A stretch of DNA of 7,732 nt from Bacteroidota bacterium (GCA_022564455.1 JADFLK010000095.1:1-7732), one strand, 5' to 3'. Positions 1-6,789 are shown, counted from the first letter of the stretch. Numbers and translations are program-made. The notes: generated by a model from the letters alone, not told the origin.

Positions 1-302
1 CGCGGGCTCTTCTCAAACGTCGCTCGCGAGCGGCACCAGCGCGAGATCGGGCAGGCTTCGCACTTCGGTTTGCGCGAGACACAGACGCGCCCGCCGAGGT
101 CCATGATCGCCTGGTTCCAGCGGCCGGGCGCTCGACGCGAGATCAGGGCCTCCGCCGCAGGCTGGACGTCGCGGTCGCTGAGCGTGACGTTGGCATCGCC
201 GGCCAGGCGCGCGATCACGCGGCGGACATTGGTATCGATCGCGGCGGCGGGTTCGCCGAACGCGAACGACGAGATGATGGCCGCCGTGAAGGGCCCGATG
301 CC
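1..302 (-). pseudogene. mutY: A/G-specific adenine glycosylase (MutY-type), 5'-truncated 3' fragment
   Basis: MutY removes adenine mispaired with 8-oxoguanine or G during base-excision repair in the cytoplasm. Read leftward, the translation shows a helix-hairpin-helix (DGIGPFTAA), then AIDTNVRRVIARL, whose Asp matches the catalytic Asp of the family. WNQAIMDLGGRVC follows, then a complete [4Fe-4S] loop of spacing C-X6-C-X2-C-X5-C (CVSRKPKCEACPISRWC). The residue that is Lys in endonuclease III is absent (GPFTAA), which favours MutY over Nth. The frame is still open at position 1, so the C-terminus lies outside the window. Homology stops abruptly at about 302: the first ~100 residues, including the six-helix domain with the catalytic Glu, are missing and are replaced by the antisense of a porin gene. 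GC is about 70%, well above the neighbouring sequence. As it stands it cannot encode an active enzyme. The family call is strong; whether this is a true pseudogene or half of an assembly chimera is open. Confidence 0.8.
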
Positions 303-1274
303 ATCGATCTCCACCAAGCCTACCTCCAGTTGAACAACCTCCTGAACCGGCCGTTCAGCCTGAGATTGGGGCGTATGGAACTGGCCTATGGCAACCAGCG
401 GATCATCGGTGCGGTGGGCTGGCATAATATCGGGCGGTCTTTCGACGGTGCGTTAGTCTCCTTCACCCGGAAGAACATCAGATTGGATGCCTTCAGTGCG
501 AAGGAGGTAGAAAGCCAGAGCCCGGGTAATGCGGACGATAAGGACTTTCGTGGTGTATGGCTGGCTTCCAACAATTGGGTGATTCCCGGCTTGGTCAATC
601 AAACCAAAGTGGATGCCTACTTCCTTAACCAGTACCAGAACAATGGCACAGTTCTTAACCGGTCTACCGCGGGCATTTTTTCCAAGGGGATCTACGGTTT
701 TGTCGGGGGGATTACCCTCACACAGGAAATAGACTTCGCCCTCCAGCTGGGAACCCAGCAGGACACCGTCTCTATCAGTGCCTCTCTTATAGGTGTCCGT
801 ATGGGTCTGACCCTGGGTAAGGCGCCCTTCAAGCCGAGCATAGGTTTTGGTTTTGATAGGGTTTCTGGTGACGACACCTCCACCACTACCTACGAGGCGT
901 TCAACACCCTGTACGCCACCAACCACAAGTTCTACGGCTTCATGGACTACTTCCCGCGTTTTTCGACGCCGGATGGTTTGCACGACGTGAGCCTCTCCGT
1001 GACCTCGGCGATCAGCCGCAGCCTGCGCGTTCGGGTGGAAGGGCACCACTTTGCCTCGACAGCGGAAGGGGCGACGGGTAGGTCTCTTTCGTTCGGACAA
1101 GAGGTCGACCTCGTGCTATCGTATGACGGCCAGTTCGGCCGCGGCAGCCGTGCGCTCGACGGCTTCCAACTCTCCGCAGGGGCATCGGTATTCTTCCGTG
1201 GCGGGCGTCTCGAACAAGATCTCGCCACCGATCCTACGTGGTGGCTCTTCCTCACGTCGCAGGTCAGCTTCTGA
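303..1274 (+). CDS. Alginate-export-type outer-membrane porin, N-terminally truncated
   Basis: This is a beta-barrel of the alginate export (AlgE-like) porin family, which carries anionic or other small solutes across the outer membrane. Recognisable parts are an early strand pair with LRLGRMELAYGNQRIIG, then GWHNIGRSFDGALV, a late YATNHKFYGFMDYFP segment, VEGHHF, GQEVDLVLSY, and a final strand ending in Phe (SQVSF). Porin-like sequence starts at about 303 (IDLHQAYLQLNN). About 323 residues remain, where full family members run to roughly 400-450, so the signal peptide and first strands are lost. The same frame stays open leftward to position 3, but that part is only antisense of the mutY fragment. 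TTG at 330 is the nearest possible start codon and lies inside the porin homology, with no signal peptide, so export from this copy is unlikely. GC rises from about 54% in the first two thirds to about 64% after position 960. The family call is good; the substrate is unknown. Confidence 0.75.
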   Translation: MDLHQAYLQLNNLLNRPFSLRLGRMELAYGNQRIIGAVGWHNIGRSFDGALVSFTRKNIRLDAFSAKEVESQSPGNADDKDFRGVWLASNNWVIPGLVNQTKVDAYFLNQYQNNGTVLNRSTAGIFSKGIYGFVGGITLTQEIDFALQLGTQQDTVSISASLIGVRMGLTLGKAPFKPSIGFGFDRVSGDDTSTTTYEAFNTLYATNHKFYGFMDYFPRFSTPDGLHDVSLSVTSAISRSLRVRVEGHHFASTAEGATGRSLSFGQEVDLVLSYDGQFGRGSRALDGFQLSAGASVFFRGGRLEQDLATDPTWWLFLTSQVSF

Positions 1275-1305
1275 ACGGATACCCAGTTTCGGCCAAAGCA
1301 CACCG

Positions 1306-1340
1306 AAAACGGGCGACAAGGATAGGTTCCTTGCCGCCCG
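1306..1340 (-). terminator. Intrinsic terminator of the DUF5666 repeat gene
   Basis: On the minus strand the RNA can form a 12-bp stem: CGGGCG, a G-U wobble, then CAAGG pairing with CCTTG and CGCCCG, closed by a 7-nt loop (AACCUAU). The stem is followed directly by UUUU (positions 1309-1306). It begins about 38 nt after the TAG stop of the leftward gene, a typical place for Rho-independent termination. On the plus strand the same inverted repeat has a mismatch in place of the wobble and no U run, so it should work mainly for the leftward transcript. The U run is short. Confidence 0.7.
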
Positions 1341-1378
1341 GTCGGCAGTATCGAACTCCCACACTCCGCAAGTTCGTT

Positions 1379-3319
1379 CTACCGGAGTAGTGTCATCCTG
1401 CGACTGGTGGTGAAGGTGTCTCCTGCCGCGCGCACTACGTAAAGACCACTTGGCAAACCTGCGCCGTCAATGACGAAGCCAGTGCTACCAGCGGATAGAG
1501 AGCCATCGTGAAGCACCCGGATCTCGCGCCCAAGCAGATCGAAAACCGAAATGCGCACGGACTGAGCCTCAGCCATTTCGAGCGTGAAGCGGGCCTGCGG
1601 GTTGAAGGGGTTCGGATAAACCGGGGAGAGCGTGTAGCTGGCCGGTAATGTTTCGCCCGGTTCCTGAGCGGTTGCGGTGTTCGCAAAGAAGTAAACGCGC
1701 GACACCACGAGATTCCCTGAGCCATCTCCCTCCCCTGCAAGGCGGACTGCCTGCCCGACCTCCAGAACGGCCACACTCAGCACGTCTCCGTCCGAGTTGA
1801 AGACCACTACGTTGGAAGCCACTGTAGCGTTGACGCCCGGTAAGCCAAGATTTCCACCGTTTACGCTGGTAAGCCGTCCTGCGGCGTGCGCTGCCCGGCG
1901 GACCTCGATGCGTGAGGCTAGCAGGATATCGCCGATCAACATCGCCTCGACGTCTACGAGGTCTCCCGGCGTCAATTCCGCCAGCTCGATTGGGTTGTCG
2001 TCACGATCCAGAATGATCGTGCCGTCGTCTACGAGGAACGTGACGTTTAGTACTACGACGAAATCTGTCCCAACCATGTCGAGAACCGCCCGCAGCTCAA
2101 CCTCGTCTGCGGGAGAATCCTCACGCTCGATGCGGAAGGCAACCAGACTGCCGTCGGCTCGGCGCTCGGCCTCTACTTCCACGACATCACCCGGAGCCAG
2201 ATCATCCAACGTGATAGGTTCGCCGTCGAGCCCGAGGATGACGGTGGCGTCCGTGACCAGGAAAGCCTGGCCTAGCAGAACAACAGCTTCCGGCTCGATG
2301 GAATCAATGGCCGCTTGCGCGCGCACTTCGTCTTCGAGATGCTCGTCCTCCACCTCTATGCGGATGGCAACGAGATCTCCTTCTACCAATCGCCCGTGGA
2401 CTTCTACAAACAAGCCGACGGTCAAATCCTCGAAGAGAATCGGTTGCCCGTCGTCGTCCACGACTTCTGTGGTGTCGGTTACGATAAACGATACCCCTGA
2501 AACAACCAGGAAGTCCGGGCCCAACTCCTCAATGACGCCGGATACTTCGACTTCGTCGTCATCCTCTAGCTCGACCTCCACCTCGTCAGCGACGAGCGTG
2601 CCGTCCGAGCGGAAGTGGCCCTCGACCTCCACAAACTGACCCACTTCCAAATCCTCAAAATCGAGCATCTGCCCGTGCGGCCCTTCTATTTCCGTTGCTT
2701 CGGTCACGAGAAATACGAGGCTGCCGACCGTGAGGGTGTGATCTCCCAGGGCCTCTATGAAACCTTCGACCTCGATGCGGGCCTGCTGGTCGCTTTCCAC
2801 TTCAATCTCGTCAGCTACCAGGTCGTCGCTTGTAAAGTGCCCTTCAACTTCGGCGAAATCACCGACAGCCAAGTCTTCGAATTCGAGATCGGCGCCATGC
2901 TCGCCTTCGATATCCGTATCAGGCGTGACGCGAAAGAGGAGTCCGCCAACGGTGAGCGTGCTGTCGCCCAGAGCCGTGATGAAGCCTTCAACTTCCACTT
3001 CGTCCCCGTCGTCACCGTCCTGCACCTCGATCTCTTCCGCAACGAGTTCGCCGTCCTCGAACTCGCCTTCAACTTCGACGAGCATTCCGACATCAAGGTC
3101 ATCAAACGTCAAGTCTTCTCCGTCGGGCCCTTCTATCTCCGTGTCTTCGTTGACGAGAAACGTGAGGCCGCCGACCGTGAGCGCCTGATCACCGAGGGCT
3201 TCGATGACGCCGCGCACCTCCACATCATGGTGAAAGACTGAAGCGGTCGCCTCCGTCGAGAAAACGAGTAAGAGGACGCTGATGAAAAACAATGTGTGGG
3301 TAGCAAGTCGGATGGTCAT
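1379..3319 (-). CDS. Secreted acidic protein with seven DUF5666-like repeats and type IX sorting domain
   Basis: The start is ATG at 3319. Residues 1-27 form a signal peptide with a hydrophobic core (FFISVLLLVF) and a likely cleavage site after TEATA. Seven beta-rich modules follow, starting near residues 33, 108, 182, 257, 332, 407 and 478, a period of 74-75 residues. The consensus is roughly VEVxGxIxxLGxxxLxV, then FxVTxxT, DGxxLxFEDLxVG, VEVEG and LVAxxIEVE; this matches DUF5666, a small beta-domain of unknown function. Repeat 1 is strongly acidic: 28 Asp/Glu in 77 residues (31-107) against one Lys/Arg. Residues 561-646 are a type A Por/T9SS sorting domain (YPNPFNP at 568-574, DLLGRE at 594-599, GLYVVR at 625-630, end MTLLR). 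The protein is therefore expected to be carried across the outer membrane and released or anchored at the surface. The upstream base sequence has no strong Shine-Dalgarno, as is usual in Bacteroidota. Ligand or metal binding through the acidic linkers is inference; the molecular role is unknown. Confidence 0.88.
   Translation of the reverse strand: MTIRLATHTLFFISVLLLVFSTEATASVFHHDVEVRGVIEALGDQALTVGGLTFLVNEDTEIEGPDGEDLTFDDLDVGMLVEVEGEFEDGELVAEEIEVQDGDDGDEVEVEGFITALGDSTLTVGGLLFRVTPDTDIEGEHGADLEFEDLAVGDFAEVEGHFTSDDLVADEIEVESDQQARIEVEGFIEALGDHTLTVGSLVFLVTEATEIEGPHGQMLDFEDLEVGQFVEVEGHFRSDGTLVADEVEVELEDDDEVEVSGVIEELGPDFLVVSGVSFIVTDTTEVVDDDGQPILFEDLTVGLFVEVHGRLVEGDLVAIRIEVEDEHLEDEVRAQAAIDSIEPEAVVLLGQAFLVTDATVILGLDGEPITLDDLAPGDVVEVEAERRADGSLVAFRIEREDSPADEVELRAVLDMVGTDFVVVLNVTFLVDDGTIILDRDDNPIELAELTPGDLVDVEAMLIGDILLASRIEVRRAAHAAGRLTSVNGGNLGLPGVNATVASNVVVFNSDGDVLSVAVLEVGQAVRLAGEGDGSGNLVVSRVYFFANTATAQEPGETLPASYTLSPVYPNPFNPQARFTLEMAEAQSVRISVFDLLGREIRVLHDGSLSAGSTGFVIDGAGLPSGLYVVRAAGDTFTTSRRMTLLR
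1679..3223 (-). repeat. Seven tandem ~225-bp coding repeats (DUF5666-like modules)
   Basis: Coding units lie at about 3223-2999, 2998-2780, 2779-2555, 2554-2330, 2329-2105, 2104-1889 and 1888-1679. The first four share the FEDLxVG (or FDDLDVG) and VEVEG-type motifs closely, units 2 and 3 being most alike. Units 5 and 6 are more divergent and unit 7 is degenerate, keeping only the strand pattern and a VGQAVRLAGE version of the motif. The linkers are acidic (DGDDGDE, LEDDDE, HLEDE, SPADE) except after unit 2, which has SDQQAR. The gradient suggests growth by tandem duplication at the N-terminal side. Confidence 0.85.
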
Positions 3320-3333
3320 GGCTTTGAGGGTTT

Positions 3334-3362
3334 AGTGCGCAGATTCCGAAGGGCAGTGCGCA
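3334..3362. promoter_or_regulatory. Paired AGTGCGCA direct repeats upstream of the DUF5666 gene
   Basis: The octamer AGTGCGCA occurs at 3334-3341 and again at 3355-3362. The offset is 21 bp, close to two helical turns, and each copy contains the palindrome TGCGCA. The near copy ends 14 nt before the ATG at 3319, so it sits in the 5' leader or ribosome-binding region. The spacing is what one would expect of an operator for a dimeric or cooperative regulator, but a chance repeat is possible. I could not identify a convincing -33/-7 (TTG/TAnnTTTG) or sigma70 promoter in this gap. Confidence 0.25.
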
Positions 3363-3437
3363 AACGACGCGCTCCAGGAGTCTTCTGAATGAGTTGTGTG
3401 GCCGCAAAGACCACTTGGCGGGCTTAGTCCTACCTAT

Positions 3438-3459
3438 TGCAAGGCTCATGCCTCATGCA
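3438..3459 (-). other. Stem-loop just after the outer-membrane barrel gene
   Basis: Two nt past the TGA stop (3464-3462), the leftward transcript can fold TGCA, a 2-nt bulge, AGGC, loop ATGA, GCCT and TGCA: eight pairs in all. No U run follows, so it is not a standard intrinsic terminator. It could protect the operon's 3' end, mark factor-dependent termination, or have no function. Confidence 0.3.
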
Positions 3460-3461
3460 CA

Positions 3462-4442
3462 TCAGAAGCTGTAGGTAAGCCCAATAACCAGTGCCGACGC
3501 AGTGTAGGGTTTGTCAGGATCGTTGGAGGTCCGCCGTTCGACCTCTACACCGAACGTGCCAACCACGTGGGTAGTTAACGTATGGCGCCACGCAAGCTCT
3601 ACCGACCATTTTCGGTCTTGCCGCAGTCGGCCTGTAACATCGCCATTCTCGTCTTCGGCAAAGCGTGCTGTGTAGTTCTTACTCTTCCGCCGGACCTCCA
3701 GCTCGACGTAGTCACGGCCACCGAACACAGGAACGCGAAACTCGGCGGTATACGTGACCCGGTTGTAGTTGCCGCGTTCAATAGCTTCGCGATTGGTCTC
3801 CCATCGCGCACCTATCTCCCACCGAATTCCGCTCGGCCATCGTTGTTGATAACGAAGGCCGATGTTCGGCTTGAAAGCATTCCCTTCAGGATCAAGGGGA
3901 ATGGTTTTGTACCGTAGCGTACCATACATCTCAACACGGTGCATCCGCGAGAGTTTGGCCTCGAACGTCTGCCGGACCTGATATTGATTGGCCAGATCAC
4001 GATCCTCCGAAGAGCCGCGAAAGGAGACCTCTGCCTCGGTTTCGCTCGTCAAATCGTTGACGGGTTCAACCTCATAGGCCAGACTGAATAGGTGGCTCGT
4101 CCGATCCCATCGCTCCGTATTCGTGTAGGCGTGCCGGGCCAGGACGTAATCGAATGTGAAGCGCGTATCATGCGGGCGGTCGCGAAGTCGCAGGTGCAGT
4201 GCCGGAACGAACCCTATGGAGGATATGCCATCGCTGCTATGATCAATGTTGGACTCGTAGACATTCGTCAGTAGGGCTTCGCCGTCGAATCGTATACCGC
4301 CGCTCTCCGGCTCATCGGGATTCATCGAGTGATCATCTTGAACCATTACGACCCGGTGTGGCCTAATGACAAATGTCGAGTCCTGAGCCAATGCCGGGGC
4401 TACTAGACTCAACGCAAGAAACAGTTGAAAGAACCGAGTCAT
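3462..4442 (-). CDS. Outer-membrane beta-barrel protein, last gene of the ABC/phosphotransferase operon
   Basis: I do not recognise a named gene. The product is 326 residues from ATG 4442. Residues 1-19 are a clear signal peptide (FFQLFLALSLVAPALA, then cleavage before QDS). The rest alternates polar and hydrophobic residues as in amphipathic beta-strands, for example RFTFDYVLARHAY, HLFSLAYEVE, RVEMYGTLRYK, NIGLRYQQRW, RWEIGARWETN, YTAEFRVPVF, YVELEVRR and VELAWRHTL. The chain ends in GLTYSF, a C-terminal Phe typical of substrates of the BAM insertion machinery. The N-terminal part (ALLTNVYESNIDHSS) recalls the putative beta-barrel porin 2 (BBP2-like) proteins found with exopolysaccharide genes, but that link is tentative. 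ATG 4442 is preferred over the in-frame TTG at 4454: GAGG lies 6 nt before the ATG, while the TTG overlaps that site. It follows the phosphotransferase stop by one base, so translation is probably coupled. Confidence 0.8.
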   Translation of the reverse strand: MTRFFQLFLALSLVAPALAQDSTFVIRPHRVVMVQDDHSMNPDEPESGGIRFDGEALLTNVYESNIDHSSDGISSIGFVPALHLRLRDRPHDTRFTFDYVLARHAYTNTERWDRTSHLFSLAYEVEPVNDLTSETEAEVSFRGSSEDRDLANQYQVRQTFEAKLSRMHRVEMYGTLRYKTIPLDPEGNAFKPNIGLRYQQRWPSGIRWEIGARWETNREAIERGNYNRVTYTAEFRVPVFGGRDYVELEVRRKSKNYTARFAEDENGDVTGRLRQDRKWSVELAWRHTLTTHVVGTFGVEVERRTSNDPDKPYTASALVIGLTYSF

Positions 4443-4452
4443 CTCAAACCTC
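4443..4452 (-). promoter_or_regulatory. Ribosome binding site deciding the barrel-gene start
   Basis: On the minus strand GAGG (4452-4449), then TTTGAG, then ATG (4442) gives a 6-nt spacer. The site lies inside the 3' end of the preceding phosphotransferase gene, whose TGA (4446-4444) is one base from the ATG. It is the clearest Shine-Dalgarno match at any start in the window, and it argues against the upstream TTG start. Confidence 0.6.
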
Positions 4453-6786
4453 AAGAGAATGGTTTACCGCCGTTGCAGTCTGTAGACGCCGCTCACAAAG
4501 ATTCAGGATCGCCTCGGTGCTGGTCCGGCGGGATTTAATTCGCGTGCTGATATAAAGGTGGCGAACCAGTGTAAAGGTGGTGTAGGCCCAAATGGCCGCG
4601 CGGATGTCGGAGCCTTCCAGTCGGGTAAAAGTGTCTTCGAAGGCGCGTATGGGGCCCATAAACGCAGCCGCTTCGCCGCGCTCTCGGAGCCCTTGCTCAA
4701 TCAAATGAGCAATGAAGTTGCCCGCATCTAAAGCCGGGTCCCCGAGGGCGTACAGGTCCAGGTCGAGCAGCGTTATGTGCCGGTCTGACACGAGAACATT
4801 ACCGGGATAGAAGTCGCGGTGGAGCGGCCGGAGGCGTGTTCTGGCCAATGTGGCGGCGAGCTCATCGCAGGCCTCAAGAACTCTGTCGACGCGTGAGGCA
4901 AGGTGTGGATGTGTATCACCGACGCGAGGTACCCGATCATGCAGTAGCGCCAACTCATCGGCCAACATGTGGCGGCGGTTCGGGACCGGTCCCTCTCGGT
5001 GCAACTTTGCCAGTGCGTGGGCAATGCGTCGGGCGACTTGCACACCGTTGCAGCCACGCAACACTTCCGTCGCAATCTCCCCTGACGCCTGGCGTTGGAG
5101 CCACATCCGTGCCTGGGGCCAGACGCCGATGGGCTCCGGAACTACAACACCATCACGGCTCAGCACGCCGAATCCATCTTGCCAGAGTGCAGTATTCAAC
5201 GAAAAAGTTGCCCGGTCGAGGCCTCGCGCTCGCATCTTACCGAAAAGTGAGACAACGCCTTCATGGGCATCCGGGCCCTCTGCCCGAAGTGTGTAATGCA
5301 CCAGTGCACGCCGGCCGGGGCGATGGCGCACGACTCGGATCTGCTGTAGCCGTAGCGTCCCGTCTTTGCCCGCCAACTGGGTAGAGAAAGCTCCCAAGCT
5401 GCGCGCTGCAATATCGGGGTCAAGCGCACGGCTGAGCATAGGAAGTGCTTCATCCGAGGCAGCATCGTAGGGATCTGATACCCTAACAGGTCGCTGTACG
5501 GAAACGTTGCGCGATGAAGTCCTGTACTGTGCTTCGTCTAGCTGTGCTTCCGCGGCATCAAGGAGGGCGGCGGTGCGGGCGGGCCATTCGGGCTCGCGGA
5601 ACCGAAACGGATGCGGGGCCAGTTGCAGAATGGCGGCTGCCGTATACAAAGCTAATCGGTCGTCGTGCGGCGGATTACGAATCGCCGCATAGCCCTCAAG
5701 CAGTTCGGCTCGCACGGCTTCGATCCGATCCAAACTGAGGTTGTAGCGTATTCGATCGCGCTCAAGATGGGCGAGAAATGTCCCGATGTCGACAGAAGGA
5801 TCTCCGAGGCCCAGACGGTCGAAGTCAAGCATCGTAGGAGTCTCTCCACTCAGGAGGATCTGCTTCGCGTAGAAATCGCCGTGGATGAGGGCGAGGCGTT
5901 TGGGTACCTCAATCAATGCAGCAATACGCGAAGCCAGCGCTGTAGCCCTTGCCGCGAGTGTCGGACTTGTCGCTCCAACCGCCGCCGCCGCTGCAAAAAG
6001 CGCTTCCGTGATATGCTTGTGCATGAGCACCGAGAGAGCCATGGGGCGACGCCTGTGCAAGGTGGCCAAGGCTGCTCCGACAGGAGCTACGAAGCAAAGG
6101 TCAGACGACGAGCCGCGTAGCGCATCGGCCATCACACGGCCATCAATCCATTTATAGACGAGTGCCCGATGCCGTCGAGAGCGCCCGATAACTGGGGCTG
6201 TCTGCAATGCGCCCTTTGCCCAAATGGCTCGCCGTCCTTGCGCAGCTTTGGAAAAACCCGCCCCAGCGTGCAGCTTCAGAACAGCATCGCCAATTCGAGC
6301 CACGTAACGGCGCTCCGGTTTATACCGCAACAGCTCAGGCTGGGCATCCCACAGATCGGCACGATCAGGTACAATCTTCGCCATCATCCGACGCCGCTCC
6401 TGCGCATTCCCGACACGGTGAAGGGACTTCAGCTTACTGTCGTTGGGGAAGAAGGAGACCGTCGTGGACCAGGTCGGAAGTACAACGCGCCCCGGCCCGA
6501 TTTCCGAGGGGACTTCAGTCCGGCTGCTCGCTTTGGCCAGTTTCGCTGTGTCGTCGGCCCGATGCGCTTTCGCGTAGACCCGGTGTGCCTCTCCACGAAC
6601 GTACAGCCTGAATGCCACAATGACATTCTCGCCCGGTTTGTAACGCACGTACACTGCTTCCGCACTATCCAGGGCATGGATGTGTGGATGCATCTCCTCT
6701 GCAAATGCATCAGCATCGAGAAGAAGCGAAAGGCCGGGTAGGCTCGGATCTTGGCGGATGATTTCCTGATCGGGCTTGGCAAGCAT
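4444..6786 (-). CDS. Tandem two-module aminoglycoside-phosphotransferase/choline-kinase-fold protein
   Basis: The protein has 780 residues, more than twice a typical single-domain kinase of this fold (about 260-350). Module 1 (about 1-420) contains RYKPGENVIVAF at 48-59, a second similar RYKPERRYVAR segment at 154-164, a catalytic loop HGDFYAKQ (302-309, Asp304) and the metal-binding LDFDRLGLGDP (320-330). Module 2 (about 440-780) contains RHRPGRRALVHY at 487-498, a probable ATP-binding Lys in SLFGKMRARG, catalytic HRDFYPGN (656-663, Asp658) and LDLDLYALGDP (674-684). Both modules thus keep the catalytic Asp and metal Asp. Module 1 has Gln where the usual loop Asn stands; module 2 has Asn. 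This fold transfers the gamma-phosphate of ATP or GTP to a hydroxyl of a sugar, aminoglycoside or choline-like substrate. With no signal peptide it acts in the cytoplasm. It starts 3 nt after the ABC gene stop and ends 1 nt before the barrel gene, so its substrate is probably handled by those proteins. Drug resistance is not implied. Confidence 0.85.
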   Translation of the reverse strand: MLAKPDQEIIRQDPSLPGLSLLLDADAFAEEMHPHIHALDSAEAVYVRYKPGENVIVAFRLYVRGEAHRVYAKAHRADDTAKLAKASSRTEVPSEIGPGRVVLPTWSTTVSFFPNDSKLKSLHRVGNAQERRRMMAKIVPDRADLWDAQPELLRYKPERRYVARIGDAVLKLHAGAGFSKAAQGRRAIWAKGALQTAPVIGRSRRHRALVYKWIDGRVMADALRGSSSDLCFVAPVGAALATLHRRRPMALSVLMHKHITEALFAAAAAVGATSPTLAARATALASRIAALIEVPKRLALIHGDFYAKQILLSGETPTMLDFDRLGLGDPSVDIGTFLAHLERDRIRYNLSLDRIEAVRAELLEGYAAIRNPPHDDRLALYTAAAILQLAPHPFRFREPEWPARTAALLDAAEAQLDEAQYRTSSRNVSVQRPVRVSDPYDAASDEALPMLSRALDPDIAARSLGAFSTQLAGKDGTLRLQQIRVVRHRPGRRALVHYTLRAEGPDAHEGVVSLFGKMRARGLDRATFSLNTALWQDGFGVLSRDGVVVPEPIGVWPQARMWLQRQASGEIATEVLRGCNGVQVARRIAHALAKLHREGPVPNRRHMLADELALLHDRVPRVGDTHPHLASRVDRVLEACDELAATLARTRLRPLHRDFYPGNVLVSDRHITLLDLDLYALGDPALDAGNFIAHLIEQGLRERGEAAAFMGPIRAFEDTFTRLEGSDIRAAIWAYTTFTLVRHLYISTRIKSRRTSTEAILNLCERRLQTATAVNHSLEV

Positions 6787-6789
6787 GGC

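Noticed and set aside
70..333. Plus-strand 87-codon open frame at the left edge
   Set aside because: It is antisense to the mutY fragment, which has a full Fe-S cluster motif and HhH on the other strand.
453..1100. Minus-strand open frame of 215 codons opposite the porin
   Set aside because: No recognisable domain, a Lys/Arg/Val-rich composition without pattern, and it overlaps a well-supported porin frame.
1286..1309. Possible plus-strand terminator hairpin GTTTCGG...CCGAAAAC after the porin
   Set aside because: Only six clean pairs with a 10-nt loop and no U run; the neighbouring 12-bp stem in minus orientation is far better.
1797..2639. Long plus-strand open frame of 280 codons rich in Ser, Thr and Arg
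   Set aside because: It is the antisense of the acidic repeat gene: GAx/GTx-rich codons give stop-poor antisense. The product is low-complexity with no domain, and the minus-strand gene has clear repeats and a sorting domain.
4443..4454. TTG at 4454 as start of the barrel gene
   Set aside because: It overlaps the GAGG ribosome site; ATG at 4442 has correct spacing and begins a standard signal peptide.
4836..5384. Plus-strand open frame of 182 codons
   Set aside because: Antisense of the second kinase module; no homology pattern of its own.
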